Shown: in pieces, positions 8,196 through 16,364 of the stretch
Layout of the letters: every line of letters starts with the position of its first letter
Numbering within the stretch: the stretch's first letter is position 1
DNA from: Pseudopedobacter sp038243635
Lineage (GTDB): Bacteria; Bacteroidota; Bacteroidia; Sphingobacteriales; Sphingobacteriaceae
Assembly (NCBI GenBank): GCA_038243635.1
Contig: JBBSQW010000005.1
Location: 62,001 to 126,000 of the forward strand
Direction of reading: 5' to 3'
DNA length: 64,000 nucleotides
Translations under genes and position numbers: made by a program
Notes under the pieces: generated by a model
The model's input: the letters and a program-made list of their open reading frames with translations, nothing else
Database searches by the model: none
What the model was told of the DNA's origin: nothing

Positions 8196-9659
8196 ATGGA
8201 AGCAAATAACAATTCGAATATTAAGTTTTTAACGTTCAAAGAAAACAAACAGTCTGATAAAAATGTGTCTAAAATCTATTTGGTTTCTGACCAAACGCAA
8301 ATAGATAAACTTAAGCTTAAAGCTGTTTTAGCTGATAAATTAAGTAAAGCATTAATAGAAAAAGAGGATTTAGTACTTTCCGTTTTTGGAGCTGCTAAAC
8401 ACTTCTTAACAACTATTAATAAAGAAAGCGATGCGGAAAAGTATAGAAACTTGGGTGCTGCATTGTACAAAAGTTTAGTAAAAGAGCAAATTGACGAGGT
8501 TTATTTAAGAGGACTAAAAGCCTTAACGAAAGATGGCAAATTCGCTTTTTTAGAAGGGATGAGTTTAGCCAGCTATATTTTTAACAAGCATAAAAAGCAG
8601 GAATCCTTAACGCCAATCAGTGTTTACATAGCTGAGCAAGCATTTGCTAAAGAAACCTTAGCCGAGCTTCAAAAAATAGTTGAGGCAAGTGCATTTGCTA
8701 AAACTTTGGTCAACGAACCTTTGAACCATTTAAACGCACTTGAGTTTTCAAAAAGAGTGGTACAAGCGGGTAAAGACTATGGTTTTAGTACTGAGATTCT
8801 TGATAAACAACAGATTGCTAAATTAAAAATGGGTGGTTTGTTGTCTGTTAATAGAGGTTCAACTACGCCACCTTCGTTCAACATTTTAAATTATAATCCA
8901 AAAAATGCCGTCAATAAAAAGCCACTAGTGTTAGTGGGTAAAGGAGTGATGTTTGATACTGGCGGTTACTCTTTAAAAACGGGCGGTTCTATGTCTGGGA
9001 TGAAGTGTGATATGGGAGGCGGAGCAGCCGTTTTAGGAACGATAATCGCAGTGGCAGCCAACAAACTTCCATATCATGTGATTGGTTTAATTCCCGCTAC
9101 GGATAACATGATTAGCGCTGATGCGATGGTGGTAGATGATATCATTACGATGATGGACGGAACGACCGTTGAGGTACAAAATACTGACGCCGAGGGAAGG
9201 CTTGTTTTAGCAGATGCATTAACTTACGCAAAGCGGTTTGAACCAGAATTGGTTATTGATTTAGCTACCCTTACCGGAGCTGCTGCAGCAATTACTGGCC
9301 CATACGGCATTGCTGCTGTTGCAAATACAACAACCGAACTACGTTTACTAAAGCAATCTGGAGAAAGTACTTACGAACGATTGATTGAGCTTCCGTTTTG
9401 GGAAGAGTTTGAAGCGCTGTTAAAAAGTGATGTTGCCGACTTAAAAAACATTGGTGGCTCAGTTGGAGGGGCAAGTACAGCTGGTAAGTTTCTAGAGCAC
9501 TTTACGGACTATAAGTGGATTCATCTGGATATTGCTGGCGCAGCTTTTATCAAAGAAAACAAAGGATATAAGCAAATTGGTGCAACTGCTGTTGGCGTAC
9601 GTTTGCTATATCACTTTATCAAACAAAAGAGTCTTGAACCAAAAGAAAATGCAGACTAA
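8196..9659 (+). CDS. pepA: leucyl aminopeptidase (M17 family)
   Basis: This 487-residue cytosolic metallo-aminopeptidase removes N-terminal residues from peptides. The C-terminal catalytic domain (about 170-480) carries GKGVMFDTGGYSLK with the metal/active-site Lys and Asp, the KCDMGGGAAV helix, and the M17 signature NTDAEGRL at residues 329-336 with metal ligands Asp331 and Glu333 and catalytic Arg335. The N-terminal domain is the variable regulatory lobe. Length is normal. The ATG at 8196 lies 43 bases after the peroxiredoxin relic, whose DNA probably now holds the promoter. Its end overlaps the broken gpmA by 11 bases. Confidence 0.92.
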   Translation: MEANNNSNIKFLTFKENKQSDKNVSKIYLVSDQTQIDKLKLKAVLADKLSKALIEKEDLVLSVFGAAKHFLTTINKESDAEKYRNLGAALYKSLVKEQIDEVYLRGLKALTKDGKFAFLEGMSLASYIFNKHKKQESLTPISVYIAEQAFAKETLAELQKIVEASAFAKTLVNEPLNHLNALEFSKRVVQAGKDYGFSTEILDKQQIAKLKMGGLLSVNRGSTTPPSFNILNYNPKNAVNKKPLVLVGKGVMFDTGGYSLKTGGSMSGMKCDMGGGAAVLGTIIAVAANKLPYHVIGLIPATDNMISADAMVVDDIITMMDGTTVEVQNTDAEGRLVLADALTYAKRFEPELVIDLATLTGAAAAITGPYGIAAVANTTTELRLLKQSGESTYERLIELPFWEEFEALLKSDVADLKNIGGSVGGASTAGKFLEHFTDYKWIHLDIAGAAFIKENKGYKQIGATAVGVRLLYHFIKQKSLEPKENAD

Positions 9660-10236
9660 ATTAGTTCTTGTTCGCCACGGACAATCGTTATGGGACCTGA
9701 AGAACCGATTTACTGGTTGGCAAGATATAGATTTGACGGATGCTAGTGTAAAAGAAGAACAGCGAGCAGGAGAGCAATTAAAAGCAATTAAAATTGATAT
9801 TGTGTACACTTTATTTTTATTGCGAGCAAAACATACGTATCAAATTATCAAAGAAATTGCTGGTTTACAAAACTTGCCGGTGATAGAATATAAGGTGCTA
9901 AATGAACGTGGTTAGGGCGATTTAGAAGGGCTAAATAAAAGTGATACGGCTGCTAAATTTGGTGAAGAGCAAGTCCATATATGGCGTAGGTCTTTTGATA
10001 TTCCGCCCCCGGGTGACGAAAGTTTGAAAAATACCTACGATAGGGTTATACCTTATTTTGAAGAACACATTAAAAAAGATTTAGATAAGAGCCTAACTAC
10101 GCTGGTTGTGGCTCATGGAAATAGCTTAAGAGCATTAATTATGTACTTAGAAGAACTCTCTCCAACTCAAATATTTGAAAGAGAAATTGCCACAGGCATC
10201 CCGATTATTTACAACTGGCCAATGGAAAACGTTTAA
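9649..10236 (+). pseudogene. gpmA: phosphoglycerate mutase (dPGM type) broken by one in-frame amber codon
   Basis: One continuous frame of 195 sense codons encodes a short cofactor-dependent phosphoglycerate mutase, split by TAG at 9913-9915. Before the stop: LVLVRHGQSLWD with the phospho-acceptor His, RFTGWQDIDLT, and VLNER with the catalytic Glu. After it: GDLEGLNKSDTAAKFGEEQ, WRRSFDIPPPGDESL, VVAHGNSLRALIMYLE and TGIPIIYNW. The stop sits where the family has the Tyr of the (H/M)YG motif, so a single TAC or TAT to TAG change explains it. YTLFLLRA also departs from the usual TSxLKRA, suggesting relaxed selection. Alternatives are sequencing error or readthrough. It overlaps the pepA 3' end. 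Confidence 0.85.
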
Positions 10237-10238
10237 GC

Positions 10239-10565
10239 ATGAGTGAAGAAGATCAACATAAAGAAGTGTTAGTATCAGCATTGCAGACACTTGGACTTGA
10301 TAATGGAGTTTTTGAAGAAGACAATTTTATTTTGGAAAAAAAGCTTTCTGTTTATCTTAACGATTTGATTGTAAAAGATTTTAATAAATTAATCTCCACT
10401 TTATACCGGATAGATATATCACAGGATAAAGCTGTCGCAGCACTGGTTGAAAACGCTAAAGTCGAAACAGCAGGAGAAACTATTGCAAGGCTAATTATCA
10501 ATAGACAAAAGGAAAAACTTCATTTTAGGACTTTCTTTAAAAATAGAATTTCAAACGATGATTGA
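10239..10565 (+). CDS. small conserved-looking protein of unknown function
   Basis: This 108-residue soluble protein is rich in Leu, Lys and acidic residues, predicted mostly alpha-helical, with no signal peptide, cysteines or recognisable motif. It starts 2 bases after the gpmA stop, and its last 8 bases overlap the start of the HAD phosphatase gene, so it is very likely translated with both. The tight packing implies a real gene. I do not recognise the family. Confidence 0.7.
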   Translation: MSEEDQHKEVLVSALQTLGLDNGVFEEDNFILEKKLSVYLNDLIVKDFNKLISTLYRIDISQDKAVAALVENAKVETAGETIARLIINRQKEKLHFRTFFKNRISNDD

Positions 10566-10995
10566 TAAAGACGGAAAGTTATTAGCGATTGATTTTGATG
10601 GGACCATTGTTGAACATGCATATCCAGAGATAGGAAAAGAAATGCTTTTTGCTTTCGCAACGCTCAAAGAATTACAAAAAAAAGGGCATCGGTTAGTTTT
10701 GTGGACTTACAGAGAGGGTGAATATTTAAAAAATGCAGTAGATTTTTGTGCGTCAAACGGGCTAGTTTTTTACGCCGTTAATGAAACCTACCCAGGCGAA
10801 ACAAAGGAACTAAATTACAGCCGTAAAATCTTAGCTGACATATTTATCGACGATAGAAATATAGGTGGTTTTTTAGGTTGGAATAAAATTTGGCAAATGC
10901 TGCACCCCGATGGTGAAGAATTTTCTTTAAAATTAATTGATGAACTAGCTCATTTAAACTACAAAAAAACCAAAAATCGGAAATGGTTTTTTTGA
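10558..10995 (+). CDS. small HAD-superfamily hydrolase (BT0820-like)
   Basis: This 145-residue minimal HAD phosphatase has motif I LLAIDFDGTIVE near residues 8-19 (nucleophile Asp13, acid/base Asp15), a TYR segment consistent with motif II in VLWTYREG, and motif IV DIFIDDRN near residue 95. There is no cap domain, as in the small Bacteroidota BT0820-like group. The substrate is unknown. It is translationally coupled to the upstream 108-residue protein by an 8-base overlap. The 3' end of the coding sequence doubles as a terminator hairpin. Confidence 0.82.
   Translation: MIDKDGKLLAIDFDGTIVEHAYPEIGKEMLFAFATLKELQKKGHRLVLWTYREGEYLKNAVDFCASNGLVFYAVNETYPGETKELNYSRKILADIFIDDRNIGGFLGWNKIWQMLHPDGEEFSLKLIDELAHLNYKKTKNRKWFF
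10963..10993 (+). terminator. terminator embedded in the end of the HAD gene
   Basis: AAAAAAACCA (10963-10972) pairs with TGGTTTTTTT (10984-10993). The stem covers the last codons, and the T run reaches the first base of the TGA stop (10993-10995). Confidence 0.65.
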
Positions 10996-11103
10996 AAGTT
11001 TTCTATGTTATTTTACTTCATTTTAATTACGGCTAATCAATATTTATATCAATTTTTTCAAGATGTCGTTGATTTCTTATTGCTCAACAGCTAGTCTAAT
11101 CCT

Positions 11104-12504
11104 TTAAAGCTCAAAACTCTGGTGTCTTTTTGGGATTTCTACATCATGGTAACCTCTTTTATTAAGTGCGGATCTAAAATTATTTTGCGTATCAAATTCC
11201 CCGTGTACCAAAAATATTTTCTTAAGTATCTCTTTATCCTGACCGTTTAGAAACTGTATCAAATCTGATTGATCTCCGTGTGCGCTCATTGATTGTAGCG
11301 ATGCTACTTTTGCATTTACCTGATAATAGTCACCAAAAATCGCAACCGGGTTAACACCGTTTTTTAATCTTCCTGCCAACGAAGAGGGTTCAGCATAACC
11401 AACCATTAATATAGCGCAATTTGGGTTTTCGATGTTATTTTTAATATGGTGCTTTACACGTCCTGCTTCTGCCATACCGCTAGATGATATGATAACCATT
11501 GGTGAGGAATCCGAGTTCAAAGCTTTCGACTCCTCGGCGTCTTCCACATAATGCAAACCTTTAAAGTCGAAAGGATCATCATCAACTTTTAAAACCTCTT
11601 GTACGGTTTCGTTAAAGTTCCAAGGATGAGATTTTACAACCATGGTTGCTTTCTCTGATAAGGGACTATCTACGTAATATTTGACATCAGGTAACTTGCC
11701 GGCAAGTTCTAAACTGTTTAAAGAGTAAAGGAGCTCTTGCGTACGCCCAACGCTAAATGCCGGTATAATTAATTTTCCCTTTTGTTTTACACAGGTTTCT
11801 TTAATCAGCTGTAAAAGCTTTTCTGCAGCTGGGTTTGCGTCCTCATGTAAACTATCACCATAGGTCGATTCCAATAAAATATAATCTGCCTGTCTAAACT
11901 GGCTTGGTGCTTTTAAAATTAGATCTTTGTATCTACCTACATCTCCGCTAAAAGATACTCGAGTTAGTTTGCCGTTTTCTTTGATGTTCAAATGGACAGA
12001 AGCACTACCAATGATGTGACCTGCATCTTCAAAACTTACGGTTATACCATCTTCTAATTCGTAAACGGTGCTATATTTTACTTTTTTGAAATGCGTTAAA
12101 GCAGCAAGTGCGTCTTGGGTGGTATATAATGGTTCAAAAAGTTTTTGACCGTGTTTTGATCTTCTTTTATTAGCGTAGCGAATGTCATTCTCTTGGATTC
12201 TGGCGGAGTCTTCCAATAATATTTTGCAAAGCGCAAAGGTTGCAGGAGTGCAAATAATGTCACCCTTAAAACCTTGTGCTACCAACCTGGGGATTAAGCC
12301 AGAATGGTCAATATGAGCGTGGGAGAGTACTAAATAATCTACCGCTTTTGGATCAAAACCAAAATCGCGGTTCATCTCATCAGTATCTGAACCATGGCCT
12401 TGAAAAAGTCCGCAATCTAACAGAATCTGAGTTCCGTTATTAAGTGTTATAAGGTGCTTACTGCCAGTTACCGTCTGCGCAGCGCCGTGAAAAGTTATTT
12501 TCAT
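11104..12504 (-). CDS. MBL-fold / beta-CASP metallo-hydrolase with RMMBL domain
   Basis: This 466-residue protein combines a metallo-beta-lactamase domain (zinc motif SHAHIDH with His62, His64, Asp66, His67), a beta-CASP insertion and a C-terminal RMMBL segment (VHGEFDTQ). This is the architecture of CPSF-73-like RNA nucleases. Substrate and exo- or endonuclease mode cannot be told. The start at 12504 (MKITFHGAAQTVTGS) is preferred because the fold begins there; an in-frame ATG ten codons earlier adds only a Phe/Asn-rich tail. It stands alone, divergent from the beta-propeller gene. Confidence 0.88.
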   Translation of the reverse strand: MKITFHGAAQTVTGSKHLITLNNGTQILLDCGLFQGHGSDTDEMNRDFGFDPKAVDYLVLSHAHIDHSGLIPRLVAQGFKGDIICTPATFALCKILLEDSARIQENDIRYANKRRSKHGQKLFEPLYTTQDALAALTHFKKVKYSTVYELEDGITVSFEDAGHIIGSASVHLNIKENGKLTRVSFSGDVGRYKDLILKAPSQFRQADYILLESTYGDSLHEDANPAAEKLLQLIKETCVKQKGKLIIPAFSVGRTQELLYSLNSLELAGKLPDVKYYVDSPLSEKATMVVKSHPWNFNETVQEVLKVDDDPFDFKGLHYVEDAEESKALNSDSSPMVIISSSGMAEAGRVKHHIKNNIENPNCAILMVGYAEPSSLAGRLKNGVNPVAIFGDYYQVNAKVASLQSMSAHGDQSDLIQFLNGQDKEILKKIFLVHGEFDTQNNFRSALNKRGYHDVEIPKRHQSFEL

Positions 12505-12604
12505 AAAAAAATTAATAGACTTTAAGTTAAACAATTATTAATCCAAACCCTGTTGTTTATGTTTAAATTAGCAGGTAGAAATTATAAATCTTAATCAATT
12601 TAAA

Positions 12605-13417
12605 ATGAAACACATTTTTTTATTGTTGTTTACATTGGTTACTTGCCAAGTAAATGCTCAGCTAAAGCTTACAAAAATCTGGGAAACCACAGATCTAGCA
12701 ACTCCAGAATCTGTTTTACCGTTAGGCGATTTATTATACGTTTCCTTGATTGACGGTGATGGTTCTAAAGCAGATGGAATAGGCGGGATTGCCATTTTAA
12801 AAGACGACGGAACGGTAGTTAATAAAAATTGGGTTACTGGTTTAAACGCCCCCAAAGGTTTAGGTTATTTCAAAGGCAAACTCTATGTGGCCGATATTAA
12901 CGAGGTAGTTAAAATTGATGTAAAATCCGCTAAGGTTGAGGGCAAAGTGAAGATAGACGAAGCTGTTTTTTTAAATGATATCGCAATCAATAATAAAGGA
13001 GAAGTTTTTGTTTCTGATACAAGATTAGGTAAGGTTTATAAGGTTGTTGGCGATAAAATGGAAGTATTTTTAGATGACGTTAAAAATGCAAACGGACTTA
13101 AGTTTGTTGATGATGAGCTTTATGTTTTAAGTGGTCCAAATTTGGTAAAAATCGGAAAAAACAAAGCACAACAAACTATAGCAAGTGGCTTGGCTGCCGG
13201 TGGTGATGGTTTGGAACCTTATAAAAAAGGAGAATTTATTGCGACCTGCTGGGTAGGTTTAATTTATCACATTAAAGCTGATGGTACTTTTGATATGTTG
13301 ATGGATAGCCGAGCAGAGAAAATCAATACAGCTGATATTGGTTTTGATGCGAAAAAAAACATCCTGTATGTGCCTACTTTTTTAACGAACTCAGTAGTGG
13401 CCTATCAATTAGATTAG
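12605..13417 (+). CDS. secreted SMP-30/gluconolactonase-like beta-propeller
   Basis: The first 19 residues (MKHIFLLLFTLVTCQVNAQ) are a Sec signal peptide with a typical Bacteroidota NAQ cleavage end. The rest is built of repeated strands with recurring GDLLYVS, GKLYVAD, GEVFVSD and DELYVLS blades, as in SMP-30/gluconolactonase-like six-bladed propellers. Such proteins often hydrolyse lactones or bind ligands at a central metal; no diagnostic catalytic set can be assigned, so only a fold-level call is made. Periplasmic or outer-membrane-associated location is likely. It ends at a bidirectional hairpin shared with the convergent DUF2911 gene. Confidence 0.75.
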   Translation: MKHIFLLLFTLVTCQVNAQLKLTKIWETTDLATPESVLPLGDLLYVSLIDGDGSKADGIGGIAILKDDGTVVNKNWVTGLNAPKGLGYFKGKLYVADINEVVKIDVKSAKVEGKVKIDEAVFLNDIAINNKGEVFVSDTRLGKVYKVVGDKMEVFLDDVKNANGLKFVDDELYVLSGPNLVKIGKNKAQQTIASGLAAGGDGLEPYKKGEFIATCWVGLIYHIKADGTFDMLMDSRAEKINTADIGFDAKKNILYVPTFLTNSVVAYQLD

Positions 13418-13441
13418 AAAAACGAATGTTGTAAGCATAAA

Positions 13442-13478
13442 AAAGCTTCCCTTTTATTTAGGGGAGCTTTAATTTTTT
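13442..13478. terminator. bidirectional terminator
   Basis: AAAGCTTCCC and GGGGAGCTTT (13461-13470) pair with one U.G wobble around a T-rich loop. A T run follows on the + strand and an A run precedes it, so it can also end the convergent - strand gene. Confidence 0.75.
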
Positions 13479-13491
13479 TAGAGAAACTGTA

Positions 13492-14334
13492 TTATTTCAA
13501 ATCGTTTAAGAACGCTTGATTTAGTTTAACATATTCTGAGTTGTCAATTTCTTTAGCAATTGCTAAACCTTCAGTAGCAGATTTTTTAGCGCCAGTTCTA
13601 TCACCCATTTTTAACTCAATCTTAGCTTTCCATAGTTTAATCCATGGTGCTTTTGTATCAGTTTTTTCAGCTTCTTTAACCCAAGTCAATGCCTGCTTTA
13701 AATCTTTGTTATTTGTGAAATAGTATTGTGCTGCAGCAAAGTAAGGTTTCTTTTCGCCGTTCATTGCTGTTGCAATGTTCGCCATAACCTTCGTGTCATA
13801 ATCAACCATCAACGGAACGCTTACTTGGGTATCATCCCAAGCAATATTTAAGTCCAGCGTACCAGGTTTTACATTGTTAAACTGAATAGTAAAAGCTTCT
13901 ACGTTTGCTGAAGTTTTGGCGGGCTTTACTTTAACCCTAACAACATCGTCCGCATCTTTGTGGCTATATGCACCCCATTGATTAGCGGCTTTATTTAAAA
14001 CTACTGTCCATTCTGTTTTTCCAGGGATGGTAAACAAAGCGTACGTACCCGCTACTATAGCTGTTCCTCCAAAAGTAACCTCATCTGTAAAGGTTATCGT
14101 AGTTGCAGTATTAGCTCCTGTGCGCCAAATTTCATTATAAGGTACCAAACCACCAAAAATCTGACGTCCGTTTGCAACAGGGCGGCTATAATTTAATGTG
14201 ATTTTACCTAATCCAAAATCTTGGATAACTGTTTGTCCAGAACTTGGTTGTGGCATTAATGCCTGTGCATTTACTGATGCGGTAAAAACGGTAAGTAAAA
14301 AACCTACGCTAAGAATCTTAAAGCTTAATTTCAT
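13492..14334 (-). CDS. secreted DUF2911-domain protein
   Basis: This 280-residue exported protein has a signal peptide (about 1-24, ending NAQA), a DUF2911 domain (about 30-175) with hallmark strings SRPVANGRQIFGGLVPY, EIWRTGANTAT and VAGTYALFTIPG, and a helical C-terminal region (about 185-280) resembling a TPR-like tail. DUF2911 proteins are common in Bacteroidota, but their function is not established. It is monocistronic, ending at the shared terminator. Confidence 0.88.
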   Translation of the reverse strand: MKLSFKILSVGFLLTVFTASVNAQALMPQPSSGQTVIQDFGLGKITLNYSRPVANGRQIFGGLVPYNEIWRTGANTATTITFTDEVTFGGTAIVAGTYALFTIPGKTEWTVVLNKAANQWGAYSHKDADDVVRVKVKPAKTSANVEAFTIQFNNVKPGTLDLNIAWDDTQVSVPLMVDYDTKVMANIATAMNGEKKPYFAAAQYYFTNNKDLKQALTWVKEAEKTDTKAPWIKLWKAKIELKMGDRTGAKKSATEGLAIAKEIDNSEYVKLNQAFLNDLK

Positions 14335-14450
14335 ATGAAAAAATTTAAGTGGAAAGTTAGGATTTAAATTTTTGATACACGTTTCCTTAAACGCTTAGCA
14401 TGTAATGTTTTTGTAAAAAGACTGAAGGATTTAATCAGGCATTTAAACAC

Positions 14451-14483
14451 AAAAAAACAGCCATGACGTTAATCATGGCTGTT
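14451..14483 (-). terminator. terminator of the beta-barrel gene
   Basis: On the minus strand a perfect 11-bp stem (AACAGCCATGA and its complement at 14473-14483) with a 6-base loop is followed by a T run. Confidence 0.85.
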
Positions 14484-14501
14484 GATATGAATATTGATAA
14501 T

Positions 14502-15140
14502 TTAGAATTTGTATCCTAAGGTCAAAGCGAATCCGCTGTTTTTGGTTTTGTCGAAATTAGGATCGTCCTTATTAGCTCCTTTTTGAAAATCTGTCATGTA
14601 ACGACCACTCATGTTTATGTTTTGCGTAAAATCATAAGCTAAACCTACAACACCGCCTGCAATCGCTTTAACAAAATCTTTGGTATCTGTAGTTTCGTCC
14701 ATTTTAGTTCCGTTAGCATAAGACTTGGTTTTCTGACTTAGTAAAAACGATACTTGCGGACCAGCAAAAACATTAAATTTTGGAGCTACTTCATATCCAA
14801 AAGCAATTGGAATGTCTAAATAATCGATTCTAGTCTCTAACTTCACTTTCCCAATAACTGGTGCAGTTCCTTCAACATCAGCTCCTTTTTGGGAATAATT
14901 TATTTCCGGAATAAACTTTAGTTTCCCACCTAAAGGTATTTCAGAAAAAAGACCGGCAGTAAAACCTGGTTGGTAATTGTACTTATAATCTTCGTTTCCT
15001 ACTTTAAGTTTACCTAGAGTCATTAAATTTCCACCAGCTTTAATACCAAATTTGATTTTATCGGTTTTAACTTCTTGTGCGTTTACGCTTGCTGCAAATC
15101 CTAAACTTACTGCAAATAACATGATTAAGGTCTTTTTCAT
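14502..15140 (-). CDS. outer-membrane beta-barrel protein (porin-like family)
   Basis: A 212-residue protein with signal peptide MKKTLIMLFAVSLGFAASVNAQ, then alternating amphipathic strands ending in an aromatic C terminus (LTLGYKF), as in small eight-stranded OmpA/OMP_b-brl_2 barrels. Strings GIKAGGNLMTLG, PGFTAGLFSEIPL, PEINYSQKG and FAGPQVSFLL are typical. No transport substrate can be assigned. A clear paralogue lies at 57383-58009. A 6-bp inverted repeat (TACTCT...AGAGTA, 15156-15174) sits in the leader. Confidence 0.82.
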   Translation of the reverse strand: MKKTLIMLFAVSLGFAASVNAQEVKTDKIKFGIKAGGNLMTLGKLKVGNEDYKYNYQPGFTAGLFSEIPLGGKLKFIPEINYSQKGADVEGTAPVIGKVKLETRIDYLDIPIAFGYEVAPKFNVFAGPQVSFLLSQKTKSYANGTKMDETTDTKDFVKAIAGGVVGLAYDFTQNINMSGRYMTDFQKGANKDDPNFDKTKNSGFALTLGYKF

Positions 15141-15374
15141 AATTATAGTTTTAGTTACTCTTTAAAATAGAGTATTTAAAACAATAGAGTTCAAAACCAT
15201 GCCAGTAAAGCATGGTTAAACTTGTAAAAAAGTCTTAAGTAGTCACTTGAATGCTCTGGAGCATGATTTTTTAAAGCTTCTAATGAAACAGACAATCAAA
15301 GGAAGATTTGTAATGTTCCGGAATGTTGTTTTTTGTTATTTACTCTAACTTTATCTTTCAAGAAATAAAATGAG

Positions 15375-15824
15375 CTATGATTTTATCCTATTACCAAACC
15401 TAAAAGGTTCATTTAATAACAGCTTAATTTTAGAAAAATCGGGATGATTTGGATTCAATAGATAATTGCATTCTTGAGAGAGGATGGCTGATGGAACTTG
15501 CAGAGCAGCCGTTTCATTTTTATCGATCCAATTGTTGCCGATGTCTTGTGTGAAAGGAAACTGTTCGTAGTCTTGCCAATTTAATGGTAAATCGTTTAAT
15601 TTTATTTCAATAATTTTTAAGTCATGTGGAATGTTGATAGCCAATAAGCGGAAGTTTTGATTTAAACCCAAAGAGCTTCTATGAACAACATTTTCTAAAC
15701 AAGATAGAGACTGTGATGACGAAGTGTAAATTACTTTGACTTGACTGCCGTTCCATCTTGCCGGTCTGCCAGATGCTTGCAAAGAATCAGCAAACTTTGC
15801 AAGTGTAATTCTGTAAACCTGCAT
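15375..15824 (-). CDS. RES-domain toxin
   Basis: A 149-residue RES-family toxin. Studied members degrade cellular NAD+ and stop growth. Residues in RES-like positions are visible: Arg23 in GRPARWN, Tyr33 in VIYTS, Glu44 in SLSCLE and Ser112 in VPSAI, which correspond in order to the Arg, Tyr, Glu and Ser positions reported for RES toxins. Length is normal and no damage is seen. The start codon lies 2 bases after the antitoxin stop, giving the antitoxin-first order normal for RES/Xre modules. Activity is inferred from family. Confidence 0.88.
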   Translation of the reverse strand: MQVYRITLAKFADSLQASGRPARWNGSQVKVIYTSSSQSLSCLENVVHRSSLGLNQNFRLLAINIPHDLKIIEIKLNDLPLNWQDYEQFPFTQDIGNNWIDKNETAALQVPSAILSQECNYLLNPNHPDFSKIKLLLNEPFRFGNRIKS

Positions 15825-15826
15825 GC

Positions 15827-16300
15827 TTACGCTAAATCGCCGTAAGCAATGCGGTTGAGCTCATCTTCTATCAGTGTGATGCCCGTAATTGTATCCATTA
15901 GATTAAAGGGTATTTGTTCGCCTAAACCGTATGCTGGTACATTTAGCCATTGATGAAAAGCTGATGCACTGCCAAACACTTCGATACCTAAATTATATAA
16001 TGAGAACGATTTCAAAAGTTTTTCGCTCAAAACGGCATCAAGCTTTAAATCCTGTACCACATAGTTTTGGATAGTTTTTACCGTAGTTTTAAAAGTTTCT
16101 TGGAATTGATCATACGTAAAACCAGAGACAGAAATAAAATCTAAAGCCGCATTTGCCTTTAAGCCTTTTTTAGCATTAGATAAAATGCTAATTGGGTTGG
16201 CGTACATATTACCGTAAACGGCAATAGTTTCTGCAACCATATTTGTAGCTATGTCTGCACTTTCTGCATACATTTTTATCTTTTTAACTGATTTTGCCAT
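15827..16300 (-). CDS. Xre/MbcA/ParS-type antitoxin of the RES module
   Basis: This 157-residue partner of the RES toxin has a helical N-terminal region (about 50-110, with TYDQFQETF, consistent with a divergent Xre-like HTH) and a C-terminal toxin-binding domain (about 110-157) with FGSASAFHQWLN and the diagnostic GEQIPFNLMDTITGITLIEDELNRI. It should neutralise the toxin and repress the operon. Two palindromes lie directly upstream at 16331-16364. Its start is 64 bases from the hemH stop, so it may receive read-through from hemH. Confidence 0.87.
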   Translation of the reverse strand: MAKSVKKIKMYAESADIATNMVAETIAVYGNMYANPISILSNAKKGLKANAALDFISVSGFTYDQFQETFKTTVKTIQNYVVQDLKLDAVLSEKLLKSFSLYNLGIEVFGSASAFHQWLNVPAYGLGEQIPFNLMDTITGITLIEDELNRIAYGDLA

Positions 16301-16330
16301 GATTACCTTTCTTATTACAATTCTAATATA

Positions 16331-16364
16331 AGAAATGTTTCTCGGTAATCAAGAAATATTTCTT
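16331..16364. promoter_or_regulatory. paired operator palindromes of the RES/Xre module
   Basis: AGAAATGTTTCT (16331-16342, arms AGAAA/TTTCT) and the perfect palindrome AAGAAATATTTCTT (16351-16364) share the core AGAAA-NN-TTTCT. Their centres are 21 bp apart, two helical turns. They lie 31-64 bases upstream of the antitoxin ATG, as expected for autoregulatory operators. The second abuts the hemH stop codon. Confidence 0.7.

Noticed and set aside
9913..9915. TAG in gpmA as a pyrrolysine or selenocysteine-type recoding site
   Set aside because: No pyl genes or recoding structure are visible; a Tyr to stop mutation is simpler.
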